A DNA stretch of 64,000 nt from AP-15 sp963703855 (lineage in GTDB: Bacteria; Pseudomonadota; Alphaproteobacteria; ATCC43930; CGMCC-115725): positions 1 to 64,000 of the forward strand of contig CAVPFW010000003.1 of NCBI GenBank assembly GCA_963703855.1. The letters run 5' to 3'. Below the pieces are notes generated by a model that worked only from the letters and a program-made list of their open reading frames with translations, ran no database searches and had not been told where the DNA came from. Shown here piece after piece: positions 9,397 to 18,370 of this stretch. The stretch's first letter is position 1. Each line of letters begins with the position of its first letter. The position numbers were made by a program, and so were the translations under genes.

Positions 9397-9798
9397 ATGG
9401 TCGCCAGCCAGTCTGTTTACATCGGCAACGCAGCAGTCGACCAAGTGCGCGGCACCGGTTGGTTCGTCGGGCAATTCGTCCCGGCCGCGTCGGGTTTGCG
9501 CCACCAGACCGACGTCGAGTTGAAATGGGGTATCCATCCGGATGGCGAGCGGCGCTCGCGTGGGCCCGGGGCGGTCGGGAACGCCACGACGATCTCGATC
9601 CTGATCCGCGGCACGCTGAATGTTACGTTCCACAGCGGCGGGACGCCGCAAGGGGTGACGATGCAGAATGAGGGGGACTACATAATCTTCGGACCCGACG
9701 TTGTTCATTCGTGGGAAGCGGTCGGCGACACGCTCGTGGTTTCGGCGCGGTTTCCCTCGATCGAGGTCACACGATCTGCCGAGGTCGGCGACGGCTGA
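9397..9798 (+). CDS. Small cupin-domain protein
   Basis: A 133-residue protein, mostly a single predicted beta-barrel. Segments such as 'ISILIRGTLNVTFHSGG', 'NEGDYIIFGPDVVHSWEAVGDTLVVSARFPS' fit the conserved cupin pattern of a G-x-L-x-V strand and a late P-x-x-x-H turn. It carries no signal peptide. ATG 9397 has a good 'gaaaggagac' ribosome-binding site. Such proteins near sugar operons may bind or sense small carbohydrates, but nothing here fixes a ligand. It stands alone between rfbA and the second secreted paralogue. Confidence 0.7.
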   Translation: MVASQSVYIGNAAVDQVRGTGWFVGQFVPAASGLRHQTDVELKWGIHPDGERRSRGPGAVGNATTISILIRGTLNVTFHSGGTPQGVTMQNEGDYIIFGPDVVHSWEAVGDTLVVSARFPSIEVTRSAEVGDG

Positions 9799-9925
9799 CG
9801 GGAAGGCTGAAATTCGCGGCCGGCCGCGTCGGCGAAATCACCTGCGCGAAAAGCCCGAGCAACTGTGAGCCAGGCGCTCGGGCCGGGCCGGCGCCCGGCT
9901 CGGGGACCGTTTTCAGGATAGCGAG

Positions 9926-11263
9926 GTGTCTATGACCGGAAGGAGCGGTTCGCGGCCTCCGACTACCGACGGGTCCGCAAAGATGTCCTTCCGCCGCCGT
10001 TGCCTGCTCCTGATCGTGGCGCCCGTTCTCGTATCCGGGTTGATTTCGGCCGGCGGCGCCGGATCAGCGTGGGCAGCGCCCCAATATTTGCTGTTTCAGA
10101 TATTTACCGGCGCCGCAGATCCCGGCACCGGGGTCTATCATCGGGTGAGGCCAAAGGAAGATATTCTGAGGATCGTGCGGCACATCGCCGATACCCTGCG
10201 CCCGAAGTCGAACGATCCCAATCGAATTCTCGGCTTCGCCGTCGGACCGATTGCGATGGACCAGGGAGCAGACGACGCCAGATCGGTCATTCGCGATGCC
10301 TTCGATGTTGCCCTGGCGACCAACATGGCAGTGGCGCTGCACCTCGACGATTACATGTTCTGGTCAAAGGCCCGCTGGCCGGACGGCCGCCTGCTGCGCG
10401 CGCAGCCGGAAACCGCCGAGTGGACCGACTGGTCCGGGACCCAGGCGGGCGGGCTCGACGTGGGCTGGCTCTCGAACGCCAAGCTGGCGCCTCAGATGTG
10501 CTACGAGAGCCCGCGGGTCCGGGATTTCGTGGGCTACTGGACCAAGGACGTGATCGGCCAGGAGATCAAGAAGCAATTTGACAGGCTCGTCCAGGCCGGC
10601 AAAGCGGAGCTTTTCGCCGGCGTCATTGCCGGCTGGGAGTTGAATCTCTCCGACGGCTACTGCTCGCTCTCGCATCTGGGATACAGCGCCCAAAAGCCGC
10701 CCGCTGATTTCGACCACGAACGCGAGCGGGTGCTGCAAAGGCACATCGAGCTGTGGGCCAAGGGCATCAACGATGCCGGGATTCCCAGAAACCTGATTTT
10801 CACCCATCTCGCAGCCATGCCGAGACGGGACTACGAGAAGCTCACCGCCCTGCTGTCCCGCGCGGAGATCCGGCAAAAGCCCCAATCGACCGCGTTTCGA
10901 GCCTACTGGACGGCGTTCAACAACGATTCCAGCCCGGGCTTCAGCGCCTACGTGAACGAGGGGCGCTTCGAGGACATCTATGAGGCTCTTCGGGCGCACG
11001 ACGCCAAGGATTGGGCGATGGCCGAGGGCACCAACGTGGTCCTCGGTCCGGGCTACCCGGGAGGGGTGGGGCCGTCGCCATTATCCTGGGAGAGTTATCT
11101 GGCGGCGAGCTTCAATCATGGCGCCGAGATGGTCAACCTGTTCGGCGGCTTTCAGGGACCCGAGGCCGGCGCATTCCAGCGCGCCACGGAAAGCGAGGAG
11201 GCGCTCGCCGCCTATCGAAAGTTCCTTCGAGGCGACAGCCTGGTCGAGGACAAGACGCGGTGA
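9926..11263 (+). CDS. Secreted putative TIM-barrel glycoside-hydrolase-like protein, copy 2
   Basis: Paralogue of the 4166-5542 protein, similar over the entire mature region. A signal peptide is visible from Met at 9983 ('MSFRRRCLLLIVAPVL'), cleaved near 'SAWA-APQ'. GTG 9926 or ATG 9932 are better placed behind ribosome-binding-like 'agga'/'gagg' sequences. Candidate catalytic glutamates are in 'GWELN' (near residue 238) and 'AEGTN' (near 367), and 'HLDDYMFW' is conserved. No known family was recognised. Its TGA overlaps the GTG start of the Wzy-like polymerase, so it is co-translated with a core polysaccharide assembly protein. This is the strongest evidence that the family works on this polymer. 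Confidence 0.72.
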   Translation: MSMTGRSGSRPPTTDGSAKMSFRRRCLLLIVAPVLVSGLISAGGAGSAWAAPQYLLFQIFTGAADPGTGVYHRVRPKEDILRIVRHIADTLRPKSNDPNRILGFAVGPIAMDQGADDARSVIRDAFDVALATNMAVALHLDDYMFWSKARWPDGRLLRAQPETAEWTDWSGTQAGGLDVGWLSNAKLAPQMCYESPRVRDFVGYWTKDVIGQEIKKQFDRLVQAGKAELFAGVIAGWELNLSDGYCSLSHLGYSAQKPPADFDHERERVLQRHIELWAKGINDAGIPRNLIFTHLAAMPRRDYEKLTALLSRAEIRQKPQSTAFRAYWTAFNNDSSPGFSAYVNEGRFEDIYEALRAHDAKDWAMAEGTNVVLGPGYPGGVGPSPLSWESYLAASFNHGAEMVNLFGGFQGPEAGAFQRATESEEALAAYRKFLRGDSLVEDKTR

Positions 11264-12819
11264 TCGCGCAATCGGCGGGCCCGGCTCGGCCGCTCCTCGC
11301 CATTTCAGCCATTGTCGCGATCGGCGTCTTGGTCGCCCTGGCTACGGTGCTGGCGCTGACCCTGGTCAGGCCGGTGCTGATCGCGTTCGCCCTCGTCGGA
11401 ATCGCCCTGTTCCTCCCGACATTCGTCATGCGGGATCCGCGGGCCTATTGGCTGTTCCTGCTGTTCGTGTCGATCCCGTTCGATATCTACAAACGCACGA
11501 CGAACTGGATCATCGACTGGTCGCTGCTGCTGCAGAAATACGGGCTGCCGCCGGTCGAGACGCTCAGTCTCGATGTCTATGTGACCGATGTCGTCTGGAT
11601 CGTGATGCTGCTGCCCTGGCTGGCCCGGCTGTGCCTGAGGCGCGATCGCCTCTATTTCCCCAAAATCGGATATATATTTCTGCTGTACCTGGCCTATATG
11701 CTGGTCGACTCGGTGCTCAGAGCCGAGTCGTTCTACCTGTCGATCTTCGATTGGTGCCGGCAGCTCCTATATTTTTTATCCTTCATTTACATCGCGAACA
11801 ACGTGGTCACGCGGTCGCAGCTGCGGGCCGTGGTGCTGGCGCTGCTGGTTGGCCTGGTCATCGAGACCGGAGCCGTGATCGCGTTGTTCCATCTCGATAT
11901 CGGAACGGGACACCCCCTCTTTTTCTGGGTCTACAGCGCAGACCCGCACCACATAAAGGTCGAGGTGCACGGAGGGGACCGTCTGGAGACGCTTTACGCG
12001 GGAGAGTCGGGGGCGAAGGCGCACATCAAACGCAGCGCCGGCACCTTTGGGCATCCGGTCCTGGCCGGTTATTACATCGAATTCATCCTGCCGATCGTGT
12101 TGGGGTACCTGGTTACGGTGAGAAGCGCCGGGCAGCGGCTTCTGTACGGCGCGATGCTGTCCGCAGGATGGCTCGCGTTGTACCTAACCTTCGCGCGCTC
12201 CGCCCTGATCGGTTCGATTGGCGGCTGCTTCGCATTTTTCCCGGTCGCGCGCTGGGCGCGGCTGATCTCGCGGCGCACCGTCGCCTGGTTTTTTTTGATC
12301 CTTGCCATCGCCGCGCTGCTGAGCACCCCCTTGGTGATCGGGTTCCTCTGGTCCCGGCCGATCGCCGCCAACACTCGCGTGGTGTTGATCAAGGCCGGTC
12401 TGCACACCTTTTGGGAGCGGCCGATTTTCGGGGCCGGCCTGAACAACAGCTCGGCCGTGCTGACCAGCGGGCAGCGGGTGATCGGCGGCAAGCAGTTGCT
12501 TCTGAAGCTGCACAATTATTATCTCGTCGTGCTGGTCGACGGCGGGATCATCGGCTTCCTTTTATTTTACTCTTTCTTCTGGCAAATCGTGATGACCGCG
12601 TTCCGCTCGCTGCGCGCGGCCGAGGCCGAAATGAAGCTCGTGCTGGTCGGCATCGTGGCGGCCCTGGCGAGCATCGCGGTCCATAATCTTGGCGATCCCT
12701 TTCAAGGCCATGTGACCAGCTGCATGCTGTGGTTTTACGCCGGTCTGATCGTCGCCATCAGCCGTCGGGTTCAGGCTGAGCGTGCGCCTCCGGACCCGGG
12801 TCAAGGCGCGGCGCGGTGA
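11260..12819 (+). CDS. O-antigen ligase / Wzy-type polysaccharide polymerase
   Basis: An integral membrane protein of 519 residues with about ten to twelve hydrophobic helices and one larger loop after the middle ('HHIKVEVHGGDRLETLYAGE'). The layout, and the Wzy_C-like part around 'GTFGHPVLAGYYIEF', 'FARSALIGSIGG' and 'ERPIFGAGLNNS...HNYYLVVLVDGG', fit the O-antigen ligase/polymerase superfamily. These proteins polymerise or transfer undecaprenyl-linked repeat units at the periplasmic face. GTG 11260 overlaps the preceding stop (GTGA) with 'gagg' upstream. Polymerase is favoured over ligase because the cluster has chain-length and kinase genes. Confidence 0.85.
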   Translation: MIAQSAGPARPLLAISAIVAIGVLVALATVLALTLVRPVLIAFALVGIALFLPTFVMRDPRAYWLFLLFVSIPFDIYKRTTNWIIDWSLLLQKYGLPPVETLSLDVYVTDVVWIVMLLPWLARLCLRRDRLYFPKIGYIFLLYLAYMLVDSVLRAESFYLSIFDWCRQLLYFLSFIYIANNVVTRSQLRAVVLALLVGLVIETGAVIALFHLDIGTGHPLFFWVYSADPHHIKVEVHGGDRLETLYAGESGAKAHIKRSAGTFGHPVLAGYYIEFILPIVLGYLVTVRSAGQRLLYGAMLSAGWLALYLTFARSALIGSIGGCFAFFPVARWARLISRRTVAWFFLILAIAALLSTPLVIGFLWSRPIAANTRVVLIKAGLHTFWERPIFGAGLNNSSAVLTSGQRVIGGKQLLLKLHNYYLVVLVDGGIIGFLLFYSFFWQIVMTAFRSLRAAEAEMKLVLVGIVAALASIAVHNLGDPFQGHVTSCMLWFYAGLIVAISRRVQAERAPPDPGQGAAR

Positions 12820-12883
12820 TCATCTCCCGATGCAGGCGGCGGGATTCGCGCTGCCGCCACCCGGCCGCGGAACGCGCTCGTCT

Positions 12884-14014
12884 CTATCGCAGACCCGCGC
12901 CACGCCAGCGCCGCCTCGAGATGCGCGGGATGGTGGCGAGGACCTTGATGCCGACGAAGTCTTCCACGTCGGCGATGCCGCGAACCCGCCGGTTTATGTA
13001 TTCGAGGAAGAGGGCAAGAACGACGCCGACGAGCAGGCCGCCGAGAAGGGACAACCCGGCGACCTTGATCCGGACAGGGCTGCTCGGCAGCTGTGGCGGA
13101 ACCGCCTCGGAAACCAAGCGGACTTCCGGCTGCGGATAGGAAACGTTGATATCGGCTTCCTTGAATTCCTTGGCGACGGTCTGATAGGCGGTCTGCGCGG
13201 CCTCCACATCGAGCTCCTGCAGCTTCAGATCGTGCAGAGTGGAACGAGACCCTTTGGAGCTCTCCAGGCGCTCGCGCGCACTCACCAGCTGCTGCCGACT
13301 TTCCTCGAGCTTGGCCTGCAGGTGGTCACGCACGTATCGAGCTTCGGACAACCGGACCTTTTCCATCAGATCGATGAAGGATTTGGCCAATTTGTTGACG
13401 ACCTCGGCCGCCAGCTGCGGGCTCCTCCCCGCGTATTGGATTTGAAAGACGTAGGTGTCCTCGATCGATTGCAATGACAGGTTGTCCTGTACCTCCTGCA
13501 CCGCCTTGGCATAGGGATTGCGCGGGAACAGCCTGCCGTACTTCAGGATCTCTGCCAGATCCTCGGCGTATTCTTGAAGATCTTTTTTGAACTGATCGAA
13601 ATCCGCTTTTAGGGAGGCGGGCAACAGCCTGGCGAGAAAGCCGCCGCTCTCGTTGCTCTGCCCGCTCAAGTCCAGGCTGCCGACGACCTTTCCGATCAGT
13701 TCTTCGCTCTTGATGATCTCGATGTAGGTCTTGCTCGGGGTCTCGACCGGCATCGATTGGGTCACCGGAAAATCATAGAGATTTTTATCGATGTTGCGGT
13801 CGTCCATCTGGATCGGCTGCTGCGGACGCACCAGCACGAGGGCCGAGGCCGAGTACCGCTCGGTCATCAGAAACGAACCGGCATATCCGGCCAGACCGGC
13901 GACGAGGCATAGGCCGAGGATCATCCATGCGCGGCGGCGCAGCACCTCGAAGACTGCGATCTGTTCCATCCGCACCTGCCTTCCTTGCGCGACGAAAATC
14001 GCCGCTTCGAACAT
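12884..14014 (-). CDS. Polysaccharide chain-length / co-polymerase protein (Wzz/GumC-like)
   Basis: An inner-membrane polysaccharide co-polymerase of up to 376 residues. It has two transmembrane helices, near residues 30-50 ('AWMILGLCLVAGLAGYAG') and 330-350 ('VAGLSLLGGLLVGVVLALF'). Between them is a long periplasmic helical region with coiled-coil character ('LQAKLEESRQQLVSARERLE'). The second helix is preceded by the typical proline-rich 'PPQLPSSPVRIK'. There is no fused kinase domain; the kinase is separate at 17177-17986. ATG 13969 ('MEQIAVFEVLRRR') is an alternative start closer to homologues. It controls polymer length together with Wzy and the kinase. Confidence 0.9.
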   Translation of the reverse strand: MFEAAIFVAQGRQVRMEQIAVFEVLRRRAWMILGLCLVAGLAGYAGSFLMTERYSASALVLVRPQQPIQMDDRNIDKNLYDFPVTQSMPVETPSKTYIEIIKSEELIGKVVGSLDLSGQSNESGGFLARLLPASLKADFDQFKKDLQEYAEDLAEILKYGRLFPRNPYAKAVQEVQDNLSLQSIEDTYVFQIQYAGRSPQLAAEVVNKLAKSFIDLMEKVRLSEARYVRDHLQAKLEESRQQLVSARERLESSKGSRSTLHDLKLQELDVEAAQTAYQTVAKEFKEADINVSYPQPEVRLVSEAVPPQLPSSPVRIKVAGLSLLGGLLVGVVLALFLEYINRRVRGIADVEDFVGIKVLATIPRISRRRWRGAGLR

Positions 14015-14033
14015 CGCTTCCCGCCAGGAACGC

Positions 14034-14957
14034 TCAGTACCGGCGCTCCATGTGCATGGTCAGGCCGTCCCAAAGGCCGCGCATGCAGGCAATCAGGTGC
14101 CGACCGTGGCTGACCGGCCGGATGGCGAAGGTTCTCGGGAAGAAGATGGCATGAACGATGCTCCGGACAACCCAGCGTGGACGGCGCGGCCGGCATTGAT
14201 ACAACCAAAAATAGAGCATGTTGCGAACGTGATAGTAGCATCGTATCGGCGACATCTCGAAGAGGCGGAAGCGGAAGGGTCCGAAACACCAGGTTCGGGT
14301 TGCGACGCCGGGGCTTCGACCGACATCCTGATGGAGCACGCCGCTGTTTACGATATAGCTCGTGAAACCGAGCTGCCGTGCCCGATAGCCGTATTCGAGC
14401 TCGGACAGATCCATGAAGTAGTCCGCCGACGGCAGGCCGATCTCGGCGACCGCCGGCATCCGGAAAAGCGAGCCGGACCAGATGAAGCAGTCGCACCGGC
14501 TGTGACCCGCGGCCGCGTCGAGCGGCACGTACTCGATGGTCGACTCGGTCAACATGATCGGCCGGTGTCCGGCCTCGCAGCTCGCGATTGCGAGCCTGCA
14601 AGCCAGAAAACAGACCTGCGCCCGGTCCGAGGGCGGCAGACATTCGAAAAAGGCGAGCAGGTTTTCGAGCGCATCGGGCTCCGGAACGCTGTCGGCGTCG
14701 AGCACCCAGGTCCAGTCGAATTCGTGCTCCAAGGCGTGGGCAAAGCCGACTTGCACGGCCCCGCTCGTGCCGAGATCGGCAGGATTGCGAACGACGGTGA
14801 CGCCGGCCGGGAACACTCTGTCCAGGGTCGCATCCGTCGATGCGTTATCGACGATGACAATGGCATCCGGCGGTCGGCTTTGCCGTTGCAGCGCATCGAG
14901 CGCTTGCTCGATGAACTCGGCCTCATTAAAGGTGTGGATGTGGGCGAGAACGCGCAT
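14034..14957 (-). CDS. Family 2 glycosyltransferase, tandem copy A
   Basis: A 307-residue GT-A fold glycosyltransferase that would add a sugar from a nucleotide donor to the lipid-linked repeat unit at the cytoplasmic membrane face. It shows 'IVIVDNASTDATLD', 'NLGTSG'-type donor-binding ('ADLGTSGAV') and the metal-binding 'LDADSVPEPDAL'. The C-terminal 'RNMLYFWLYQCRPRR' and following hydrophobic stretch suggest membrane association. ATG 14957 gives exactly the length of copy B, to which it is about 80 percent identical by eye; 14981 is a longer alternative. Transcribed leftward with the other transferases and the Wzz-like gene. Confidence 0.9.
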   Translation of the reverse strand: MRVLAHIHTFNEAEFIEQALDALQRQSRPPDAIVIVDNASTDATLDRVFPAGVTVVRNPADLGTSGAVQVGFAHALEHEFDWTWVLDADSVPEPDALENLLAFFECLPPSDRAQVCFLACRLAIASCEAGHRPIMLTESTIEYVPLDAAAGHSRCDCFIWSGSLFRMPAVAEIGLPSADYFMDLSELEYGYRARQLGFTSYIVNSGVLHQDVGRSPGVATRTWCFGPFRFRLFEMSPIRCYYHVRNMLYFWLYQCRPRRPRWVVRSIVHAIFFPRTFAIRPVSHGRHLIACMRGLWDGLTMHMERRY

Positions 14958-15176
14958 TGGCTTTGGAACGGCGAGTAGCACACTGCGACCCGTCCGACAA
15001 GACGGTGCGAACGGTGCGCGACAATCCGCCCCTGCGCGGGTTCACCGCCGCAGTCGGAAATTCGCGGTCGATCGAACAGTGCGCCGGAATCCGCACCACT
15101 GCGCGCATTGGCCGGCAATACGGTTAATGCGACGCCGATTGGCCCCGATGATGGCGGTTGCCGCCGCGGGTCGCGC

Positions 15177-16100
15177 TCAATACCGGCGCTCCATATGCAT
15201 CGTCACGCCGTCCCACAGACCGCGCAGGCAGGCGATCAGGTGACGGCTGTGGCTGACCGGGCGGACGGCGAAGGTTCTTGGAAAGAAGATGCCATGAACA
15301 ATGCTGCGGACCACCCAGCGCGGCCGTCGGGGCCGGCATTGATACAGCCAAAAATAAAGCATGTTGCGCACGTGATAGTAGCATCTTATCGGCGGGATCT
15401 CGAAGAGCCGGAAATTGAAGGGTCCGATCCGCCAGGTTCGGGTAACGACCCCGGGGCCGCGGCCGACGTCCTGATGGAGCACGCTGTCGTTGACCATGTA
15501 GCTTGTGAAACCGAGCTGCCGCGCCCGGTAGCCGTATTCGAGCTCGGCCACGTCGAGCACGTAGTCCGCCGAAGGCAGGCCGACTTTCGCAACCGCCGCC
15601 ATCCGGTAGAGCGAACCGGTCCAGATGAAGCAGTCGCACCGGCTGTAACCCTCGGGGGCGTCGAGCATCACGTACTCGATGCTCGACTTTGTGAAGATCA
15701 TCGGCGTGTCCCTGACCTGCCCGCTCGCGGTCCGCAGGTGGCACGCCAGAAAGCAGACCCGCTCGCGCTCCGGGGGCGGCAGACGCTCGAAAAAGGCGAG
15801 CAGGTTTTCGAGCGCGTCGGGCTCCGGAACGCTGTCGGCATCGAAGACCCAGGTCCAGTCGAATTCGTGCTCCAAGGCGTGGGCAAAACCAATTCGAATG
15901 GCCCCGCTCGTGCCCAAATTCGCGGAATTGCGAACGACGGCGACCCCGTTCGGAAAGGTCCGGTCCAGGGTCGCATCGGTCGAACCGTTGTCGACGATGA
16001 TGATGGCGTCGGGCAGTCGGGTTTGCCGCTGAAGCGCGGCGAGCGCCTGCTCGATGACGGCGGCATCGTTGAGAGTGTGGATGTGGGCCAAAACTCGCAT
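15177..16100 (-). CDS. Family 2 glycosyltransferase, tandem copy B
   Basis: A 307-residue paralogue of the preceding transferase, same length and same direction, 219 bases away. It retains 'IIIVDNGSTDATLD', 'NLGTSGAI' and the metal-binding 'FDADSVPEPDAL', and the same C-terminus 'HMERRY'. Differences cluster in the acceptor half ('CRLAIASCEAG' versus 'CHLRTASGQVR'), compatible with two transferases adding similar sugars to different acceptors. The start 'MRVLAHIHTLN' at ATG 16100 agrees with copy A. A rhamnosyl or related linkage is possible given the rfb operon but is not proven. Confidence 0.9.
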   Translation of the reverse strand: MRVLAHIHTLNDAAVIEQALAALQRQTRLPDAIIIVDNGSTDATLDRTFPNGVAVVRNSANLGTSGAIRIGFAHALEHEFDWTWVFDADSVPEPDALENLLAFFERLPPPERERVCFLACHLRTASGQVRDTPMIFTKSSIEYVMLDAPEGYSRCDCFIWTGSLYRMAAVAKVGLPSADYVLDVAELEYGYRARQLGFTSYMVNDSVLHQDVGRGPGVVTRTWRIGPFNFRLFEIPPIRCYYHVRNMLYFWLYQCRPRRPRWVVRSIVHGIFFPRTFAVRPVSHSRHLIACLRGLWDGVTMHMERRY

Positions 16101-16194
16101 CGGCGCTAGGCCGGGACCGCGCCGGGATGGTTCCGGCCGAGCCGGGTGGGCTGCCGCAAAGCTGCGGCCACCGCCGGGTTTGGCCGCACCCGCT

Positions 16195-17160
16195 TCAACC
16201 CGCCGACCCTTTTTGCTGGGCGAGCGAACGCGTCGCGCTGAGCAGCTCGGCCGAAGCCTGGACCGTCAGCGAGGCCAGAAAGCGAGCGACGAGACCGGCC
16301 GCAACAATGATTTGCATGGGGCTCCACGCCGATTGCTGAACGTGCTTGCGGTAATAGATGTAGCTGCCGACGTGAAACTCCACGAGCGAGCGAAACCGCC
16401 GTCTCCGGCTGACCATGGTGCCGCCCTTGTGGTTCAAATGAACTACCGTGGCTGTCGGCAGATAATAGCACTTGTATCCGGCGTTGGAAACTCTCTTACA
16501 GTAGTCGGCATCGACGTGGTAAGACAGACGCCGGTCAAGATATCCGACCCGTTCGACTACATTGCGGGGCAGCATCGTCGAGGCGCTGGAAACGTAGCCG
16601 GCGACGAACGGCTCGGTCGGGTCTCGACCCAGGTGCAGCAGATGCTTCCTCGAACAGGGGTTGTTCGGAAACATCCGGGTAATGATCGAGCGGGCCCCGA
16701 ACAGCGCGGAACCCGGATTGGGCAGCGACTTGACCGACCACTGGATCGTCCCGTCCTCGTTGAGCAGCTTGCTGCCGACGGCGCCGGCCTCGGGGTGCTC
16801 CCGAAGAAAGGCGAGCATGCGATCGAGCGCCCGCGGCAGGACGATCGTGTCGTTGTTGAGCAAATAGAGGTACTGCCCTCGCGCCTGGTCGAACGCCCGG
16901 TTGTTCGAGGTCGCGTAATGACGGTTGATCTCGTTTCGCAACAGGCGGACTTCAGGAAAGCGGGCGCGCACCATCTCGCTCGTCCGGTCCGCAGAGGCAT
17001 CGTCGACGACGATGATCTCAAAAGGCTCGGTTGGCGGGTTTTGGTAGATCGAGGCCAAGCAGTCCGCGAGAAGCTGGCATGCGTTGTAGGTCGCGATGAT
17101 CACCGACAGCGTGATGGCTGGCACTGGCGCGCCGTCGCTCACCGGCTTTTGATCGGTCAT
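16195..17160 (-). CDS. Family 2 glycosyltransferase (rhamnosyltransferase-like)
   Basis: A 321-residue GT2 of the WbbL/rhamnosyltransferase-like type. The N-terminal 'LSVIIATYNACQLLADCL', 'EIIVVDDASADRTSEM', 'LNNDTIVLPRALDRML' and 'GSKLLNEDGTIQ' follow the family order. 'DADYCKRVSNAGYKCYYLPTATVVHL' is the acceptor-side segment with the catalytic acidic residue. A C-terminal hydrophobic region may tether it to the membrane. ATG 17160 has 'aggag' seven bases upstream and is preferred to the TTG at 17163. A dTDP-L-rhamnose donor is plausible from the rfb operon only. Confidence 0.88.
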   Translation of the reverse strand: MTDQKPVSDGAPVPAITLSVIIATYNACQLLADCLASIYQNPPTEPFEIIVVDDASADRTSEMVRARFPEVRLLRNEINRHYATSNNRAFDQARGQYLYLLNNDTIVLPRALDRMLAFLREHPEAGAVGSKLLNEDGTIQWSVKSLPNPGSALFGARSIITRMFPNNPCSRKHLLHLGRDPTEPFVAGYVSSASTMLPRNVVERVGYLDRRLSYHVDADYCKRVSNAGYKCYYLPTATVVHLNHKGGTMVSRRRRFRSLVEFHVGSYIYYRKHVQQSAWSPMQIIVAAGLVARFLASLTVQASAELLSATRSLAQQKGSAG

Positions 17161-17176
17161 CAATCAGCTCCTGTGC

Positions 17177-17986
17177 TCATGGGCGGGAGCCGAGGTAATA
17201 GCCGCGATAGGGCTGGCTCGGCGGACCATGGAGTTTTGGATCGAACTGGTTCAGGACGGCGCCGATGACCGGTGTGCCGATCGGTTCCAGCTGCTGCTTG
17301 GCCCTTTGCACCTCGTAGCGGTCGGCGCTGCCGGCGCCGACGACCAGGAGGACGCCATCCACCATGCCGGCAAGCAGCAGCGCGTCGTTCGCCGCCAGAA
17401 CCGGGGGCGAATCCAGCAATACGATATCGAACTGCTCCGACAATGATCGAAACGCCGTCCGCGCGAAGGCCCAATCGACTGCAGGTAGAAAGGCCGGCGA
17501 TTTCCGGCCCGGCGCCATGACGCTGAGCGGGCCCGACTCGCGGGAGCCCTCGAACGGCGCGACGAGATGGATGGCTTCAGCGGGCTCGGCCCGACCTTCC
17601 AGAACGTCGCCGAGCCCGATTGTGTCGCCGATCCCGGCCGCCGAGGTCAACCACGGCCGTCGCAGGTCGCCGTCGATCAGCAGGACCGCCTGACCCGCGA
17701 GCGAGGCGGTGATGGCCAGGCAGCAGGCGACGGTCGTCTTCCCCTCGTTCGGCTGCGTGCTCGTGACCAGGACCGATTTTCCCGAATTGAGGCTTGGGCT
17801 GAGCCGCAGGCCGCCGAGGAGAGCTGCATATGCGTCTCTCAGCTCCGGAATATCCGACACCATGCGTGCCAGCGCGCTCAGGCGGCGCCGTCCATCTCGC
17901 CCCCGTTCCTTCAATCCGGTCGCCGCGAAAAAACCCGCCGCCTCCCCCTCTGAGAGCAGGACACGAAATGAATTCGAAGCCAGCAA
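17177..17986 (-). CDS. CpsD/CapB-type tyrosine-protein kinase (BY-kinase)
   Basis: A cytoplasmic P-loop tyrosine kinase partner of the Wzz-like protein that regulates polymer length and export by cycles of autophosphorylation. Walker A is 'STQPNEGKTTVA' (residues about 75-86), Walker A' is 'LLIDGDLRRP' (about 102-111), and Walker B is 'FDIVLLDSPP'. The short tail 'QPYRGYYLGSRP' carries three tyrosines, the likely phosphorylation cluster. The TTG start at 17986 lies inside a dispersed repeat, so the first 20-40 residues may not be original. An internal ATG at 17863 ('MVSDIPELRDAY') gives a shorter but complete kinase. It ends close to the glycosyltransferase start in the same operon. Confidence 0.88.
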   Translation of the reverse strand: MLASNSFRVLLSEGEAAGFFAATGLKERGRDGRRRLSALARMVSDIPELRDAYAALLGGLRLSPSLNSGKSVLVTSTQPNEGKTTVACCLAITASLAGQAVLLIDGDLRRPWLTSAAGIGDTIGLGDVLEGRAEPAEAIHLVAPFEGSRESGPLSVMAPGRKSPAFLPAVDWAFARTAFRSLSEQFDIVLLDSPPVLAANDALLLAGMVDGVLLVVGAGSADRYEVQRAKQQLEPIGTPVIGAVLNQFDPKLHGPPSQPYRGYYLGSRP

Positions 17987-18116
17987 ACATTTATTCGTCG
18001 TTCCCCCGAAAGCGGGAACCCAGGGCCGCGGGATGAGCGGTTACCCTGGACCCCCGCTTTCGCAGGGCGACGGTAGCGTGGTGGGATCGTTCACTTCATT
18101 TCGGGTCAGATACTAA
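17961..18116. repeat. Dispersed repeat B (MITE-like), long copy
   Basis: This copy starts with 'cacgaaatgaa' and ends with the inverted form in 'cttcatttcgggtca'. Inside is a palindromic core built on 'cgggaaccc' and 'gcgacggta'. A shorter relative with the same ends lies at about 62721-62813. The left end overlaps the predicted start of the tyrosine kinase gene. No coding capacity. Confidence 0.6.
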
Positions 18117-18370
18117 GCACCGGAGGATTATGCTCGAATTCGGCGGCAAAGTCCAGCTCGATCCCGGACCGGCCCCCATCGACGCTTGGCAGACGGGACT
18201 GCAGGCGGATAGGCTGACGAGGAGCGCAGCCTCGTCGCCTCTCGGCAGAGGTTGCTCGCACCGCAGCGATCACCGGTTCGCACCCACCACGGAAATGGCG
18301 TGGCGGTCGGGTCTGACGGCGGCGAGTTGGCTCGAATGGCCGAGACTGAGCAGCCGGAGGGTGAGCAGCA
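18117..18370. other. Intergenic region between kinase and glycosyltransferase
   Basis: Together with the repeat to its left this is a 384-base gap between divergent genes. It must hold promoters in both directions, but I can define none. No recognisable gene is present. Confidence 0.4.

Noticed and set aside
9397..9798. Reading the small protein as signal peptidase I
   Set aside because: No Ser/Lys catalytic boxes or membrane anchor; the pattern is a cupin barrel.
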